A stretch of 64,000 bases of DNA from JACDAE01 sp963744875 (lineage in GTDB: Bacteria; Chloroflexota; Ktedonobacteria; Ktedonobacterales; Ktedonobacteraceae). Positions 43,609 through 52,926 of the stretch are shown here, piece by piece. How positions within the stretch are numbered: the first letter of the stretch is position 1; each line of letters begins with the position of its first letter. A program made the translations under genes and the position numbers. The DNA lies in the NCBI GenBank assembly GCA_963744875.1, contig CAVUVQ010000001.1, positions 1-64,000 on the forward strand, written 5' to 3'. The notes under the pieces were generated by a model. That model searched no databases and was not told the DNA's origin. It was given only the letters and a program-made list of their open reading frames with translations.

Positions 43609-45459
43609 ATGAAAAAGCAAGCACATGTTCCAGAGTCCTATGTCGAGCATCGGCGTCGTACCGCCTGGATCGAAAACAGCCTGGCACGTTCCGACGAAGA
43701 TATCAACGCAAAATTTGATTGGAGCAGCATACGCCTGTTTGGACCGTATCTTGCCCGCTATCGTGTACAAGTGCTACTCAGCATTGTGTTGATGCTCATC
43801 TTTACTGGCTTAAACCTGGCAAATCCCTATCTGATCGGGGTTGCCATTGATAACTATATTACCAACCATGATCTGCATGGTCTGGCAATCATCGGTATTA
43901 TATTACTTGTCGTTAATGTTGCAATGTGGCAGGCGCAATACTGGCAGATCTGGACGATGTCATGGGCGGGACAACAGATTCTGTTTCATGTCAGTACCGA
44001 TATGTATGAGCATTTGCAGAACCTCTCGCTCGGCTTTTACGATCGTACGCAGATCGGGCGGGTGATGTCGCGTTTGCAAAGTGATATTGATGTACTTGAA
44101 TCAATGCTCAGTTCTGGCCTGCTGGCGATGTTAAGTTCGGTTGTGGCGTTGGTGGGTATCATTGCAACGATGCTGGTGCTCAATGCGGGGTTGGCGCTGC
44201 TCTCTTTCACGGTATTACCTGTCATGGTGGGTATTGCGATCTTCTGGCAACGGCATGCGCAGCGTTCGTTTCGCCTGACGCGTGCCGCCATCTCGATGGT
44301 CAACGCGACCTTGCAGGAGAACATCTCTGGGATGCGCGTCATTCAAAGTCTGGTGCGTGAAGATCGTAACAGCGAAGAGTTCGAGAGGCTCAATGCGTAC
44401 AATCGCGACACCAATCTTGAGGCCAGTCGTATTGCGGCGTTTATTCTCCCATTGGTTGAGGTTGTGGCGGCGGTAGCTATCGCATTGATCGTCATTTTTG
44501 GAGGCATGGAGGTTGCGCATCATACGCTACTGATTGGTATTCTGGTCAGCTTTACGCTCTATATCAATCGTTTCTTTGATCCTATCCGTGATCTGAGCCA
44601 GCAATATACTCAATTACAACGCTCAGGAGTTGCGGCAGAACGTATCTCTCAGATTATGAACGTGCCTGTTGAGATTCAGGATCAGCCGGGCGCACAGAAT
44701 CTGCCACAAATTCAGGGGAATGTCGAGTTTCGCAACGTTGTTTTTGGTTACTTGCGTGATCGTCCAGTATTACGTGGCTTGAATTTGAGCGTTGAGGCGG
44801 GACAGACGGTGGCTATCGTTGGTCCGACAGGAGCTGGCAAGAGCACGATTATCAGTCTACTCACACGTTTCTATGATATTCAGGACGGAGCGGTTCTGAT
44901 CGACGGATATGATATTCGTAAGGTCACACAACGTTCATTGCGCAGTCAGGTCGGCGTTGTGCCACAGGATCCCTTCCTCTTCACGGGTACGGTGCGCGAA
45001 AATATTCGTTATGGGCGTGTGGACGCCACCGACGAGGAGGTCATCGCCGCCGCCCAGGCGGTGGGGGCGCACGAGCTTATTAGGCAATTGCCTGATGGGT
45101 ATGACACGGCTATTCGTGAGCGAGGTCGTAACCTGAGTGTGGGCCAGCGCCAACTCATCTCCTTCTCACGCGCATTGCTTGCTAATCCGCGCATTCTGAT
45201 TCTGGATGAGGCAACGGCCAATATTGACACTTTTACCGAGTTGCTGGTCCAGCAAGGGTTGCAGCGTCTTTTGCATGGCCGTACGGCATTTATCATCGCG
45301 CACCGCCTCTCGACGATCAAGCATGCTGATTGTATCATTGTATTGCAATCGGGACGCATCATTGAGCGAGGGACGCACGAAGAATTGTTACAGCGCAAAG
45401 GGGCGTATGCTTCATTGTATGCAATGGGTTTTCGTCATACTGAGAGCGAAGCCAGTTAA
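43609..45459 (+). CDS. ABC exporter subunit B (copy 1)
   Basis: This is a 616-residue half-transporter with an N-terminal cytoplasmic segment, a six-helix domain (LLSIVLMLIFTGLNLANPYL and onwards) and an ATPase. Walker A is GPTGAGKS, the Q-loop is VVPQDPFLFTG and Walker B is ILILDEATANID. The switch His is in IIAHRLSTI. The signature reads LSVGQRQLISFSRALL, with Val in place of the usual first Gly. Since subunit A has a canonical signature but no switch His, the pair would form one degenerate and one consensus nucleotide site. The ATG is 2 bp after the stop of subunit A. The start (MKKQAH) is set by GGGAGG upstream. Confidence 0.88.
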   Translation: MKKQAHVPESYVEHRRRTAWIENSLARSDEDINAKFDWSSIRLFGPYLARYRVQVLLSIVLMLIFTGLNLANPYLIGVAIDNYITNHDLHGLAIIGIILLVVNVAMWQAQYWQIWTMSWAGQQILFHVSTDMYEHLQNLSLGFYDRTQIGRVMSRLQSDIDVLESMLSSGLLAMLSSVVALVGIIATMLVLNAGLALLSFTVLPVMVGIAIFWQRHAQRSFRLTRAAISMVNATLQENISGMRVIQSLVREDRNSEEFERLNAYNRDTNLEASRIAAFILPLVEVVAAVAIALIVIFGGMEVAHHTLLIGILVSFTLYINRFFDPIRDLSQQYTQLQRSGVAAERISQIMNVPVEIQDQPGAQNLPQIQGNVEFRNVVFGYLRDRPVLRGLNLSVEAGQTVAIVGPTGAGKSTIISLLTRFYDIQDGAVLIDGYDIRKVTQRSLRSQVGVVPQDPFLFTGTVRENIRYGRVDATDEEVIAAAQAVGAHELIRQLPDGYDTAIRERGRNLSVGQRQLISFSRALLANPRILILDEATANIDTFTELLVQQGLQRLLHGRTAFIIAHRLSTIKHADCIIVLQSGRIIERGTHEELLQRKGAYASLYAMGFRHTESEAS

Positions 45460-45548
45460 GCGAATTCAGAACTAATCATGATGTGTAAATGGCAGCCTTT
45501 ATGCTATGCTCATTTGATGAGAGGTGCATGGTAGTGAGGATGCACTTC

Positions 45549-45584
45549 GAGAGGCGGGTGTAAGGCTCCACGCCTCTCTTTCTT
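45549..45584 (+). terminator. hairpin terminator after exporter B (copy 1)
   Basis: GAGAGGCG (45549-45556) pairs with CGCCTCTC (45571-45578), followed by TTTCTT. It separates the exporter genes from the SDR gene. The SDR gene has its own -10-like TATAAT at 45635-45640 and a small dyad ACTGGCA/TGCCAGT at 45599-45617. Confidence 0.65.
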
Positions 45585-45673
45585 GATACCTCTTTGGGAC
45601 TGGCACTGCCTGCCAGTGCTCTCTGTTGGTGGTATATAATAAGGGAACAGAAACGACAACAGGGAGGAAAGAG

Positions 45674-46498
45674 ATGGAACTTCAGACGCTTTTCCAGGTG
45701 CAAGGACAGACCGCCGTGATTACTGGTGGGAGTGGTATCCTGGGGCAGGCAATGGCGCATGGGTTGGCGCAGGCGGGTGCAAAAGTCGCAATCATCAGCC
45801 GGCGGGCTGAAATGGCGGACAATGTTGCCAGAGCGATCAATGCTGAGGGTGGGCAGGCGATAGGTATTGCCTGTGATGTCACAGACCATAATGCTTTGGA
45901 AGCAGCTCAGGGGCGGGTCACAGAGGTGTTTGGTCCCACTGATATTCTGGTCAACGCAGCAGGTGGCAATCAGCCACAGGCCACGACAGCGCCAGGGCGC
46001 TCATTTTTCGATCTACCCGCAGAGGCGATTGAGGGTGTGTTGAATTTGAATTTCACTGGCACAGTGCTCAGCAGTCAGGTTTTTGGGCGTGGTATGGCCG
46101 AGCGCGGGCAAGGTTGTATTGTTAATATTGCATCGATGAGTTCTCTAAAGCCATTGACCAACGTGCCAGTTTACAGCGCAGCGAAGTCGGCGGTGGTAAA
46201 TTTTACGCAGTGGCTTGCTGTTCATATAGCCCAGGAATACAGTCCAAACATCCGTGTAAACGCCATGGCACCCGGCTTTTTCCTGACCGACCAGAACCGT
46301 TTCCTGCTAACTGATAAAGAGAGTGGTGCATTCACACCTCGTGGGCAAAAGATTCTGACGCACACTCCTGCTGGACGGTTGGGGGTGCCAGAAGACCTGG
46401 TCGGGACGCTTCTGTGGTTGGTGAGTCCAGCTTCAGCCTTTGTGACAGGGATTGTTGTGCCAGTTGATGGGGGCTTCTCGGCGTTTGGTGGTGTGTAG
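45674..46498 (+). CDS. SDR oxidoreductase, D-mannonate/fructuronate oxidoreductase-like (copy 1)
   Basis: This 274-residue short-chain dehydrogenase has the NAD(P) motif TGGSGILG near residue 19, NAAGGNQPQ (NAG-type motif), the catalytic Ser in NIASMSS and YSAAKSA (Tyr and Lys). The C-terminus has NAMAPGFFLTDQNRFLL and GIVVPVDGGFSAFGG. The APGFFLTxQNRxLLT block is typical of the D-mannonate oxidoreductase (YjmF/UxuB-like) subgroup acting in hexuronate catabolism, which would fit the pectin-directed glycosidases in this window; this is inference. The SD AGGGAGGAAA precedes ATG. It has its own promoter-like -10 and follows a terminator, so it may be expressed separately from the exporter. Confidence 0.8.
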   Translation: MELQTLFQVQGQTAVITGGSGILGQAMAHGLAQAGAKVAIISRRAEMADNVARAINAEGGQAIGIACDVTDHNALEAAQGRVTEVFGPTDILVNAAGGNQPQATTAPGRSFFDLPAEAIEGVLNLNFTGTVLSSQVFGRGMAERGQGCIVNIASMSSLKPLTNVPVYSAAKSAVVNFTQWLAVHIAQEYSPNIRVNAMAPGFFLTDQNRFLLTDKESGAFTPRGQKILTHTPAGRLGVPEDLVGTLLWLVSPASAFVTGIVVPVDGGFSAFGGV

Positions 46499-46704
46499 TT
46501 CTAATTGTCACCTTCCCGCAGAGGTGGCGTTAGCAAAGCGTTTGGGAGTTCAACATAGGTTGCTCTTTTCAGGAGAGACGCGAATGCTTCTCGTCAGATG
46601 CGTGTTATGAAAGGCTGACAGACGTATGTCACAGATTATCTTATAGACTTTTAGTAGATGGTGCTGTGGGGTTGAGGATCGGCGCGTCAAGAAAGGATTT
46701 GCTT

Positions 46705-48546
46705 GTGATCTCTGCTAAGAAAGACTCTGGTTTATCGTCCCCGTATTTCAATAAATTGAAGAACACGCTGCATGTCTATATACGTCTGGTTGGCCTTCTG
46801 CGTCCGCATTGGCTCGCGTTTTTAGGAAGCGTGATCTGTATCGGATTATCAACGGCCTTTGCGCTGATCGTTCCCCAGTTGCTGGCATGGGTTGTCGATG
46901 TTGGTGTGCAAAATGGCCGTGTGACAGATCTTGTCATCGCTGCCACCGCTATCCTTGTCGTCAGTATCTTGCGCGGCCTGGCAGCGTATGGGCAGGGCTA
47001 TCTTTCGCAGGCGGTTTCTAATCTGGTAGCATATGATCTTCGTAATAGCATTTATAGTCATCTGCAAAATTTAAGTTTTTCCTTTCATGACGAAGCTGAA
47101 ACCGGAAACTTGATGTCACGTATGACCGTTGATATTGAAGCGGTGCGCAACTTTTACATTCTCGCGTTTTTGCGAGCGATTATTGCTGTGGCAACCTTTG
47201 GAGCGGTGACAGTCATTTTGCTCGTTCTGGATTGGCAATTGGCGCTGGTCACATTGATCAGTGTACCTATTCTGCTGTTTCTTTCCAATCATGTGGCTCA
47301 TCGTCTACGTCCATTGTGGGCGGCAGTACAGAGTGGTTCCGGTGATCTGGGCACAATTATGCAGGAAAGCTTAAGCGGCGTGCGCGTTGTGAAATCGTTT
47401 GCACGTGAGGATTTTGAGATCGATAAGTTCGGTCGGACCAACTATGGGCTACGAGAATTGAATATGGCCGCGATGCGGACATCCGCCTGGAACCAGCCAT
47501 TGATGATCCTGGTCTTGAATGTAGTCACAGTGCTGGTCATCTGGGTTGGTGGGGCAGCAGTCATTAATCATCGCATCACCCTGGGAACGCTGTTCGCCGT
47601 GACGCAATACGTCCTGGTGCTGGCTACTCCCGTACGCACATTTGGTTTTATGGTGACCTGGTTTATGCGTGGCTATTCGGGAGCGGAGCGTCTCTTCACG
47701 ATATTGGATACTGAATCAACCATTCAAGATGCATCTGACGCGCAGCCGTTAGAGCAAGTGAATGGGCGTGTCCGCTTTGAACACGTCTCATTTGCCTATG
47801 GCACAGGGGCTGAGGTGCTGCATGACATCACAATCGACGCAAAGCCGGGGCAGGTAACCGCATTGCTCGGCCCAACGGGAAGTGGAAAAAGCACCATCCT
47901 CAATCTTCTACCGCGCTTCTACGATGTCAAGGAGGGCGCAGTGACAATTGATGGACGGGACATACGCACGGTCACGCTCTCATCGCTGCGGCGCAACATT
48001 GGTTTTGTCTTGCAGGATGTCTTCTTGTTCAACGCGACGTTACGCGACAATATCGCTTATGGCATAGAGGATGCCACCGATGCACAGATTATCGAAGCGG
48101 CAAAGATGGCACGCCTCCACGATTTCGCCCTGGGCCTTCCTGATGGCTATGACACCTGGGTAGGTGAGCGTGGGGTCACATTATCAGGAGGCCAGAAGCA
48201 GCGTGTGGCAATCGCACGTACCTTGCTGCTTGACCCGCGCATCCTGGTGCTTGATGATGCAACCTCTAGCGTCGATATGGAGACGGAATATCTCATTCAG
48301 CAAGCGCTTGATGCAGTGATGCAGGGCCGTACGACCTTCGTTGTTGCCTCCCGCCTGCGCACGGTAAAGAATGCGGATCAGATCCTGATCCTGGAAAAAG
48401 GGCGTATCGTAGAACGCGGGAATCACGAAGCATTGCTTGCTCTTGGCGGTGCCTATACACGACTCTACGACCTGCAACTGCGTGAACAAGAAGAGTTTGA
48501 GGCGCGTATGTCGGAGTCACAAACGGATTGGGAGGTCGTGAGCTAA
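46705..48546 (+). CDS. ABC exporter subunit A (copy 2)
   Basis: This near-identical duplicate of the protein at 41765 has the same length and all ATPase motifs intact, including the missing switch His. Differences seen are Arg to His early in the protein (NTLHVYIR), Pro to Ser (DASDAQP) and Glu-Lys to Ala-Gln (TDAQIIEA). None touches a catalytic motif, so both copies should be functional. The start logic is the same (GTG with GAAAGGA upstream). The sequence before the unit differs from copy 1, so the two may have different promoters: copy 2 is preceded by the end of the first SDR gene. Confidence 0.85.
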   Translation: MISAKKDSGLSSPYFNKLKNTLHVYIRLVGLLRPHWLAFLGSVICIGLSTAFALIVPQLLAWVVDVGVQNGRVTDLVIAATAILVVSILRGLAAYGQGYLSQAVSNLVAYDLRNSIYSHLQNLSFSFHDEAETGNLMSRMTVDIEAVRNFYILAFLRAIIAVATFGAVTVILLVLDWQLALVTLISVPILLFLSNHVAHRLRPLWAAVQSGSGDLGTIMQESLSGVRVVKSFAREDFEIDKFGRTNYGLRELNMAAMRTSAWNQPLMILVLNVVTVLVIWVGGAAVINHRITLGTLFAVTQYVLVLATPVRTFGFMVTWFMRGYSGAERLFTILDTESTIQDASDAQPLEQVNGRVRFEHVSFAYGTGAEVLHDITIDAKPGQVTALLGPTGSGKSTILNLLPRFYDVKEGAVTIDGRDIRTVTLSSLRRNIGFVLQDVFLFNATLRDNIAYGIEDATDAQIIEAAKMARLHDFALGLPDGYDTWVGERGVTLSGGQKQRVAIARTLLLDPRILVLDDATSSVDMETEYLIQQALDAVMQGRTTFVVASRLRTVKNADQILILEKGRIVERGNHEALLALGGAYTRLYDLQLREQEEFEARMSESQTDWEVVS

Positions 48547-48548
48547 TC

Positions 48549-50399
48549 ATGAAAAAGCAAGCACATGTTCCAGAGTCCTATGTCGAGCATCGGCGTCGTA
48601 CCGCCTGGATCGAAAACAGCCTGGCGCGTTCCGACGAAGATATTAACGCAAAATTCGATTGGAGCAGCATACGCCTGTTTGGACCGTATCTTGCCCGCTA
48701 TCGTGTACAAGTGCTACTCAGCATTGTGTTGATGCTCATCTTTACTGGCTTAAACCTGGCAAATCCCTATCTGATCGGGGTTGCCATTGATAACTACATT
48801 ACCAACCATGATCTGCATGGTCTGGCAATCATCGGTATTATATTACTTGTCGTTAATGTTGCAATGTGGCAGGCGCAATACTGGCAGATCTGGACGATGT
48901 CATGGGCGGGACAACAGATTCTGTTCCATGTCAGTACCGATATGTATGAGCATTTGCAGAACCTCTCGCTCGGCTTTTACGATCGTACGCAGATTGGGCG
49001 GGTGATGTCGCGTTTGCAAAGTGATATTGATGTACTTGAATCAATGCTCAGTTCTGGCCTGCTGGCGATGTTAAGTTCGGTTGTGGCGTTGGTGGGTATC
49101 ATTGCAACGATGCTGGTGCTCAATGCGGGGTTGGCGCTGCTCTCTTTCACGGTATTACCTATCATGGTTGGTATTGCGATCTTCTGGCAACGCCATGCGC
49201 AGCGTTCGTTTCGCCTGACGCGTGCCGCCATCTCGATGGTCAACGCGACCTTGCAGGAGAACATCTCTGGGATGCGCGTCATTCAAAGTCTGGTGCGTGA
49301 AGATCGTAACAGCGAAGAGTTCGAGAGGCTCAATGCGTACAATCGCGACACCAATCTTGAGGCCAGTCGTATTGCGGCGTTTATTCTCCCATTGGTTGAG
49401 GTTGTGGCGGCGGTAGCTATCGCATTGATCGTCATTTTTGGAGGCATGGAGGTTGCGCATCATACGCTACTGATTGGTATTCTGGTCAGCTTTACGCTCT
49501 ATATCAATCGTTTCTTTGATCCTATTCGTGATCTGAGCCAGCAATATACTCAATTACAACGCTCAGGAGTTGCGGCAGAACGTATCTCTCAGATTATGAA
49601 CGTGCCTGTTGAGATTCAGGATCAGCCGGGTGCACAGGATCTGCCACAAATTCAGGGGAATGTCGAGTTTCGCAACGTTGTGTTTGGTTACCTGCGTGAT
49701 CGTCCAGTGTTGCGTGGCTTGAATTTGAGCGTTAAGGCGGGACAGACGGTGGCTATTGTTGGTCCGACAGGAGCTGGCAAGAGCACGATTATCAGTCTAC
49801 TCACACGTTTCTATGATATTCAGGACGGAGCGGTTCTGATCGACGGATATGATATTCGTAAGGTCACACAACGTTCATTGCGCAGTCAGGTCGGCGTTGT
49901 GCCACAGGATCCCTTCCTCTTCACGGGAACGGTGCGCGAAAATATTCGTTATGGGCGTGTGGATGCCACCGACGAGGAGGTCATCGCCGCAGCCCAGGCG
50001 GTGGGAGCGCACGAGCTTATTATGCAATTGCCTGATGGGTATAACACAGCTATTCGTGAGCGAGGTCGTAACCTGAGTGTGGGCCAGCGGCAACTCATCT
50101 CCTTCTCACGCGCGTTGCTTGCTGATCCGCGCATTCTGATTCTGGATGAGGCGACGGCCAATATTGACACTTTTACCGAGTTGCTGGTCCAGCAAGGTTT
50201 GCAGCGTCTTTTGCATGGCCGTACTGCATTTATCATCGCGCACCGCCTCTCGACGATCAAGCATGCTGATTGTATCATTGTATTGCAATCGGGACGCATC
50301 ATTGAGCGAGGAACGCACGAAGAATTGTTACAGCGTAAAGGGGCGTATGCTTCATTGTATGCGATGGGTTTTCGTCACACTGAGAGCGAAGCCAGTTAA
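48549..50399 (+). CDS. ABC exporter subunit B (copy 2)
   Basis: This is a duplicate of the protein at 43609. Replacements are Val to Ile in the membrane domain (LPIMVG), Asn to Asp (GAQDLPQ), Glu to Lys before Walker A (LSVKAGQ), Arg to Met and Asp to Asn after the Q-loop (ELIMQLPDGYN), and Asn to Asp before Walker B (LADPRIL). Motifs are intact. Clustering of changes in the ATPase half may indicate relaxed selection in one copy. It is translated 2 bp after subunit A. Confidence 0.88.
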   Translation: MKKQAHVPESYVEHRRRTAWIENSLARSDEDINAKFDWSSIRLFGPYLARYRVQVLLSIVLMLIFTGLNLANPYLIGVAIDNYITNHDLHGLAIIGIILLVVNVAMWQAQYWQIWTMSWAGQQILFHVSTDMYEHLQNLSLGFYDRTQIGRVMSRLQSDIDVLESMLSSGLLAMLSSVVALVGIIATMLVLNAGLALLSFTVLPIMVGIAIFWQRHAQRSFRLTRAAISMVNATLQENISGMRVIQSLVREDRNSEEFERLNAYNRDTNLEASRIAAFILPLVEVVAAVAIALIVIFGGMEVAHHTLLIGILVSFTLYINRFFDPIRDLSQQYTQLQRSGVAAERISQIMNVPVEIQDQPGAQDLPQIQGNVEFRNVVFGYLRDRPVLRGLNLSVKAGQTVAIVGPTGAGKSTIISLLTRFYDIQDGAVLIDGYDIRKVTQRSLRSQVGVVPQDPFLFTGTVRENIRYGRVDATDEEVIAAAQAVGAHELIMQLPDGYNTAIRERGRNLSVGQRQLISFSRALLADPRILILDEATANIDTFTELLVQQGLQRLLHGRTAFIIAHRLSTIKHADCIIVLQSGRIIERGTHEELLQRKGAYASLYAMGFRHTESEAS

Positions 50400-50488
50400 G
50401 CGAATTCAGAACTAATCATGATGTGTAAATGGCAGCCTTTATGCTATGCTCATTTGATGAGGGGTGCATGGTAGTGAGGATGCACTTC

Positions 50489-50524
50489 GAGAGGCGGGTG
50501 TAAGGCTCCACGCCTCTCTTTCTT
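50489..50524 (+). terminator. hairpin terminator after exporter B (copy 2)
   Basis: This is the same hairpin as at 45549-45584, in the second unit. Confidence 0.65.
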
Positions 50525-50613
50525 GATACCTCTTTGGGACTGGCACTGCCTGCCAGTGCTCTCTGTTGGTGGTATATAATAAGGGAACAGAAACGACAAC
50601 AGGGAGGAAATAG

Positions 50614-51438
50614 ATGGAACTTCAGACGCTTTTCCAGGTGCAAGGACAGACCGCCGTGATTACTGGTGGGAGCGGTATCCTGGGGCAGGCAATGGCGCAT
50701 GGGTTGGCGCAGGCGGGTGCAAAAGTTGCAATCATCAGTCGGCGGGCTGAAATGGCGGACAATGTTGCCAGAGCGATCATTGCTGAAGGTGGGCAGGCGA
50801 TAGGTATTGCTTGTGATGTCACAGACCATAATGCTTTGGAAGCAGCTCAGGGGCGGGTCACAGAGGTGTTTGGTCCCACTGATATTCTGGTCAACGCAGC
50901 AGGTGGCAATCAGCCACAGGCCACGACAGCGCCAGGGCGCTCATTTTTCGATCTACCCGCAGAGGCGATTGAGGGTGTGTTGAATTTGAATTTCACTGGC
51001 ACAGTGCTCAGCAGCCAGGTTTTTGGGCGTGGTATGGCCGAGCGCGGGCAAGGTTGTATTGTTAATATTGCATCGATGAGTTCGCTAAAGCCATTGACCA
51101 ACGTGCCAGTTTACAGCGCAGCGAAGTCGGCGGTGGTAAATTTTACGCAGTGGCTTGCTGTTCATATAGCCAAGGAATACAATCCAAACATCCGTGTAAA
51201 CGCCATGGCACCCGGCTTTTTCCTGACCGACCAGAACCGTTTCCTGCTAACTGATAAAGAGAGTGGTGCATTCACACCTCGTGGGCAAAAGATTCTGACG
51301 CACACTCCTGCTGGACGGTTGGGGGTGCCAGAAGACCTGGTCGGGACGCTTCTGTGGTTGGTGAGTCCAGCTTCAGCCTTTGTGACAGGGATTGTTGTGC
51401 CAGTTGATGGGGGCTTCTCGGCGTTTGGTGGTGTGTAG
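50614..51438 (+). CDS. SDR oxidoreductase, D-mannonate/fructuronate oxidoreductase-like (copy 2)
   Basis: This is a duplicate of the enzyme at 45674, with 274 residues. It differs by Asn to Ile (AIIAEGG), Gln to Lys and Ser to Asn (AKEYNPN). The cofactor motif, catalytic Ser/Tyr/Lys and C-terminal motif are unchanged, so it is expected to be active. The SD is the same with a single base change near the ATG. The following about 230 bp before the pobA remnant contain no gene. Confidence 0.8.
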   Translation: MELQTLFQVQGQTAVITGGSGILGQAMAHGLAQAGAKVAIISRRAEMADNVARAIIAEGGQAIGIACDVTDHNALEAAQGRVTEVFGPTDILVNAAGGNQPQATTAPGRSFFDLPAEAIEGVLNLNFTGTVLSSQVFGRGMAERGQGCIVNIASMSSLKPLTNVPVYSAAKSAVVNFTQWLAVHIAKEYNPNIRVNAMAPGFFLTDQNRFLLTDKESGAFTPRGQKILTHTPAGRLGVPEDLVGTLLWLVSPASAFVTGIVVPVDGGFSAFGGV

Positions 51439-51670
51439 TTGTAATTGTCACCTTCCCGCAGAGGTGGCGTTAGCAAAGCGTTTGGGAGTTCAAGATAAGA
51501 TGCTCTTTTCAGGAGAGATGTGGATGAAGCTGGTCAGATGAGTGTTAGCAAAGCGTTAACCGTTGCTCCATTAGCGGTTGAGGCTCCACTCACATCTGAT
51601 ATGGAACCCAACAGCTCCTGCGGCAGAGGCGGAACGGGTAGGAGAAAAGGTAGTGTGTTAAGTGGTATGG

Positions 51671-52857
51671 CTACCAGTCAAAAGGCAATCCGACATAATT
51701 TTCGGCGAGACTGGTAGCAGATGCACGCGAATTGACCGTATATTCAAGCTGGGCACGCTGCATACGCTGCTGAAACAGGTCGTCATCGGGGAAGCGGTGC
51801 AGCATGGATGTCATCCACCAGGAGAAGTGTTCCGCTCGCCAGACGCGCCTCACGCAGGTCGCTGAATAGGCATCTAAGAGCGTGGTCTGTTTTTGCTGAT
51901 AGAATTGCGTCAGGGCGCGAGCGAGATGGCGAATATCTGCAATCGCCAGATTCATGCCTTTCGCGCCCGTCGGTGGCACAATATGAGCGGCATCACCCGC
52001 GAGAAACAACCTGCCGTACTGCATGGGTTCGATGACGAAGCTACGCATCGCGACAATGTTTTTCTGGATGATTGGGCCTATGCGCAACTTCCAGTCATCT
52101 TGCGTGGTTAAGCGAGTTTCAAGCTCTTCTAAGAATCATGGCATCCGACCAGGTCGCAATATCGTCTTGCGGATCGCATTGGATGTACATGCGTTGCAGT
52201 TGGGGAGAGCGCGTACTGACCAGGGCGAAGCCTCGTTCGTGGTAGGCATAAATCAATTCTTTAGCGGATGGTGGTGCCTGCATCAAAATGCCAAGCCAGC
52301 CAAAGGGATAAGATCGGGTATACACCCTTTGGAGCGTAGCAGGAATAGATGCGCGGGAAACACCATGAAAACCATCGCATCCGGCAATGAAATCGCATTG
52401 CACTTCAACTTGCTCATCTTCGTGGATAAAGTGGATGGATGGTTGGTCAGAAGAGACATGCAAGGAGGTGAACATCTTTGACATTAAAAAGAATGCGCCC
52501 ACCCTGCTCCAGACGTGCAGCCACGCAATCTTTCACGACCTCATGCTGTGGGTAAAGCATAATGGATCGTCCGTTGGTCAGTTCATGGAAGTCGATGCGA
52601 TGACCAGAGCCATCAAAGCGCAACTCTATGCCATGATGCACCGCTCCCTCGCGCTTCATGCGGGCATCAAGCCCCATTCCGGTCAGCAGTTCGACCGTGC
52701 CATACTCAAGCACGCCAGCGCGGATTGTTGATTCTATTTCTGCCCTACTACGATTTTCAAGAATGATAGAATCAATGCCTTCCCTGAAAAGAAGCAGTGA
52801 AAGCAGCAGACCAGCCGGGCCTGCTCCAACAATTCCAACGCTTGTTCGCATCTTCAT
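51671..52857 (-). pseudogene. pobA: 4-hydroxybenzoate 3-monooxygenase, two frameshifts
   Basis: This FAD enzyme converts 4-hydroxybenzoate to protocatechuate with NADPH and oxygen. Three consecutive reverse-strand frames give a full-length protein of about 395 residues. The first is SVGIVGAGPAGLLLSLLLF (FAD motif) with IESTIRAGVLEYGTVELL. The second is FIAGCDGFHGVSRASIPA (GD-like motif region) with YPFGWLGILMQAPP. The third is FVIEPMQYGRLFLAGDAAHI with PPTGAKGMNLAIADIRHLA. The shifts lie near 52465 and 52125. ATG 52857 follows AGGAGAAAA. It is the last gene of the pca operon. Conservation around both breaks is high, so the lesion is recent or technical. Confidence 0.82.
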
Positions 52858-52926
52858 AGATGGTTTTCTCCTGTTTTTCTGATTGGGAATGCACTCTATT
52901 GAAAGCAAAAATGGAGGCAATGCAAT

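Larger units (their letters stand above)
41667..46606 (+). repeat. tandem duplication, copy 1 (4,940 bp)
   Basis: The unit begins at ATGAAAGGCTGACAGACG (41667) and recurs at 46607, a constant offset of 4,940 bp. Each unit contains ABC exporter A, ABC exporter B and an SDR oxidoreductase, including intergenic hairpins. Copies differ at scattered single bases, mostly silent. Confidence 0.95.
46607..51546 (+). repeat. tandem duplication, copy 2 (4,940 bp)
   Basis: This is the second copy of the unit at 41667-46606, directly adjacent. The similarity ends near 51546, where unrelated sequence before the pobA remnant begins. Encoded proteins differ from copy 1 by about 4 (exporter A), 6 (exporter B) and 3 (SDR) residues. 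Confidence 0.95.

Noticed and set aside
51520..51717. Short plus-strand frame after the second tandem repeat
   Set aside because: It spans the repeat boundary, overlaps the end of pobA and has no protein-like pattern.
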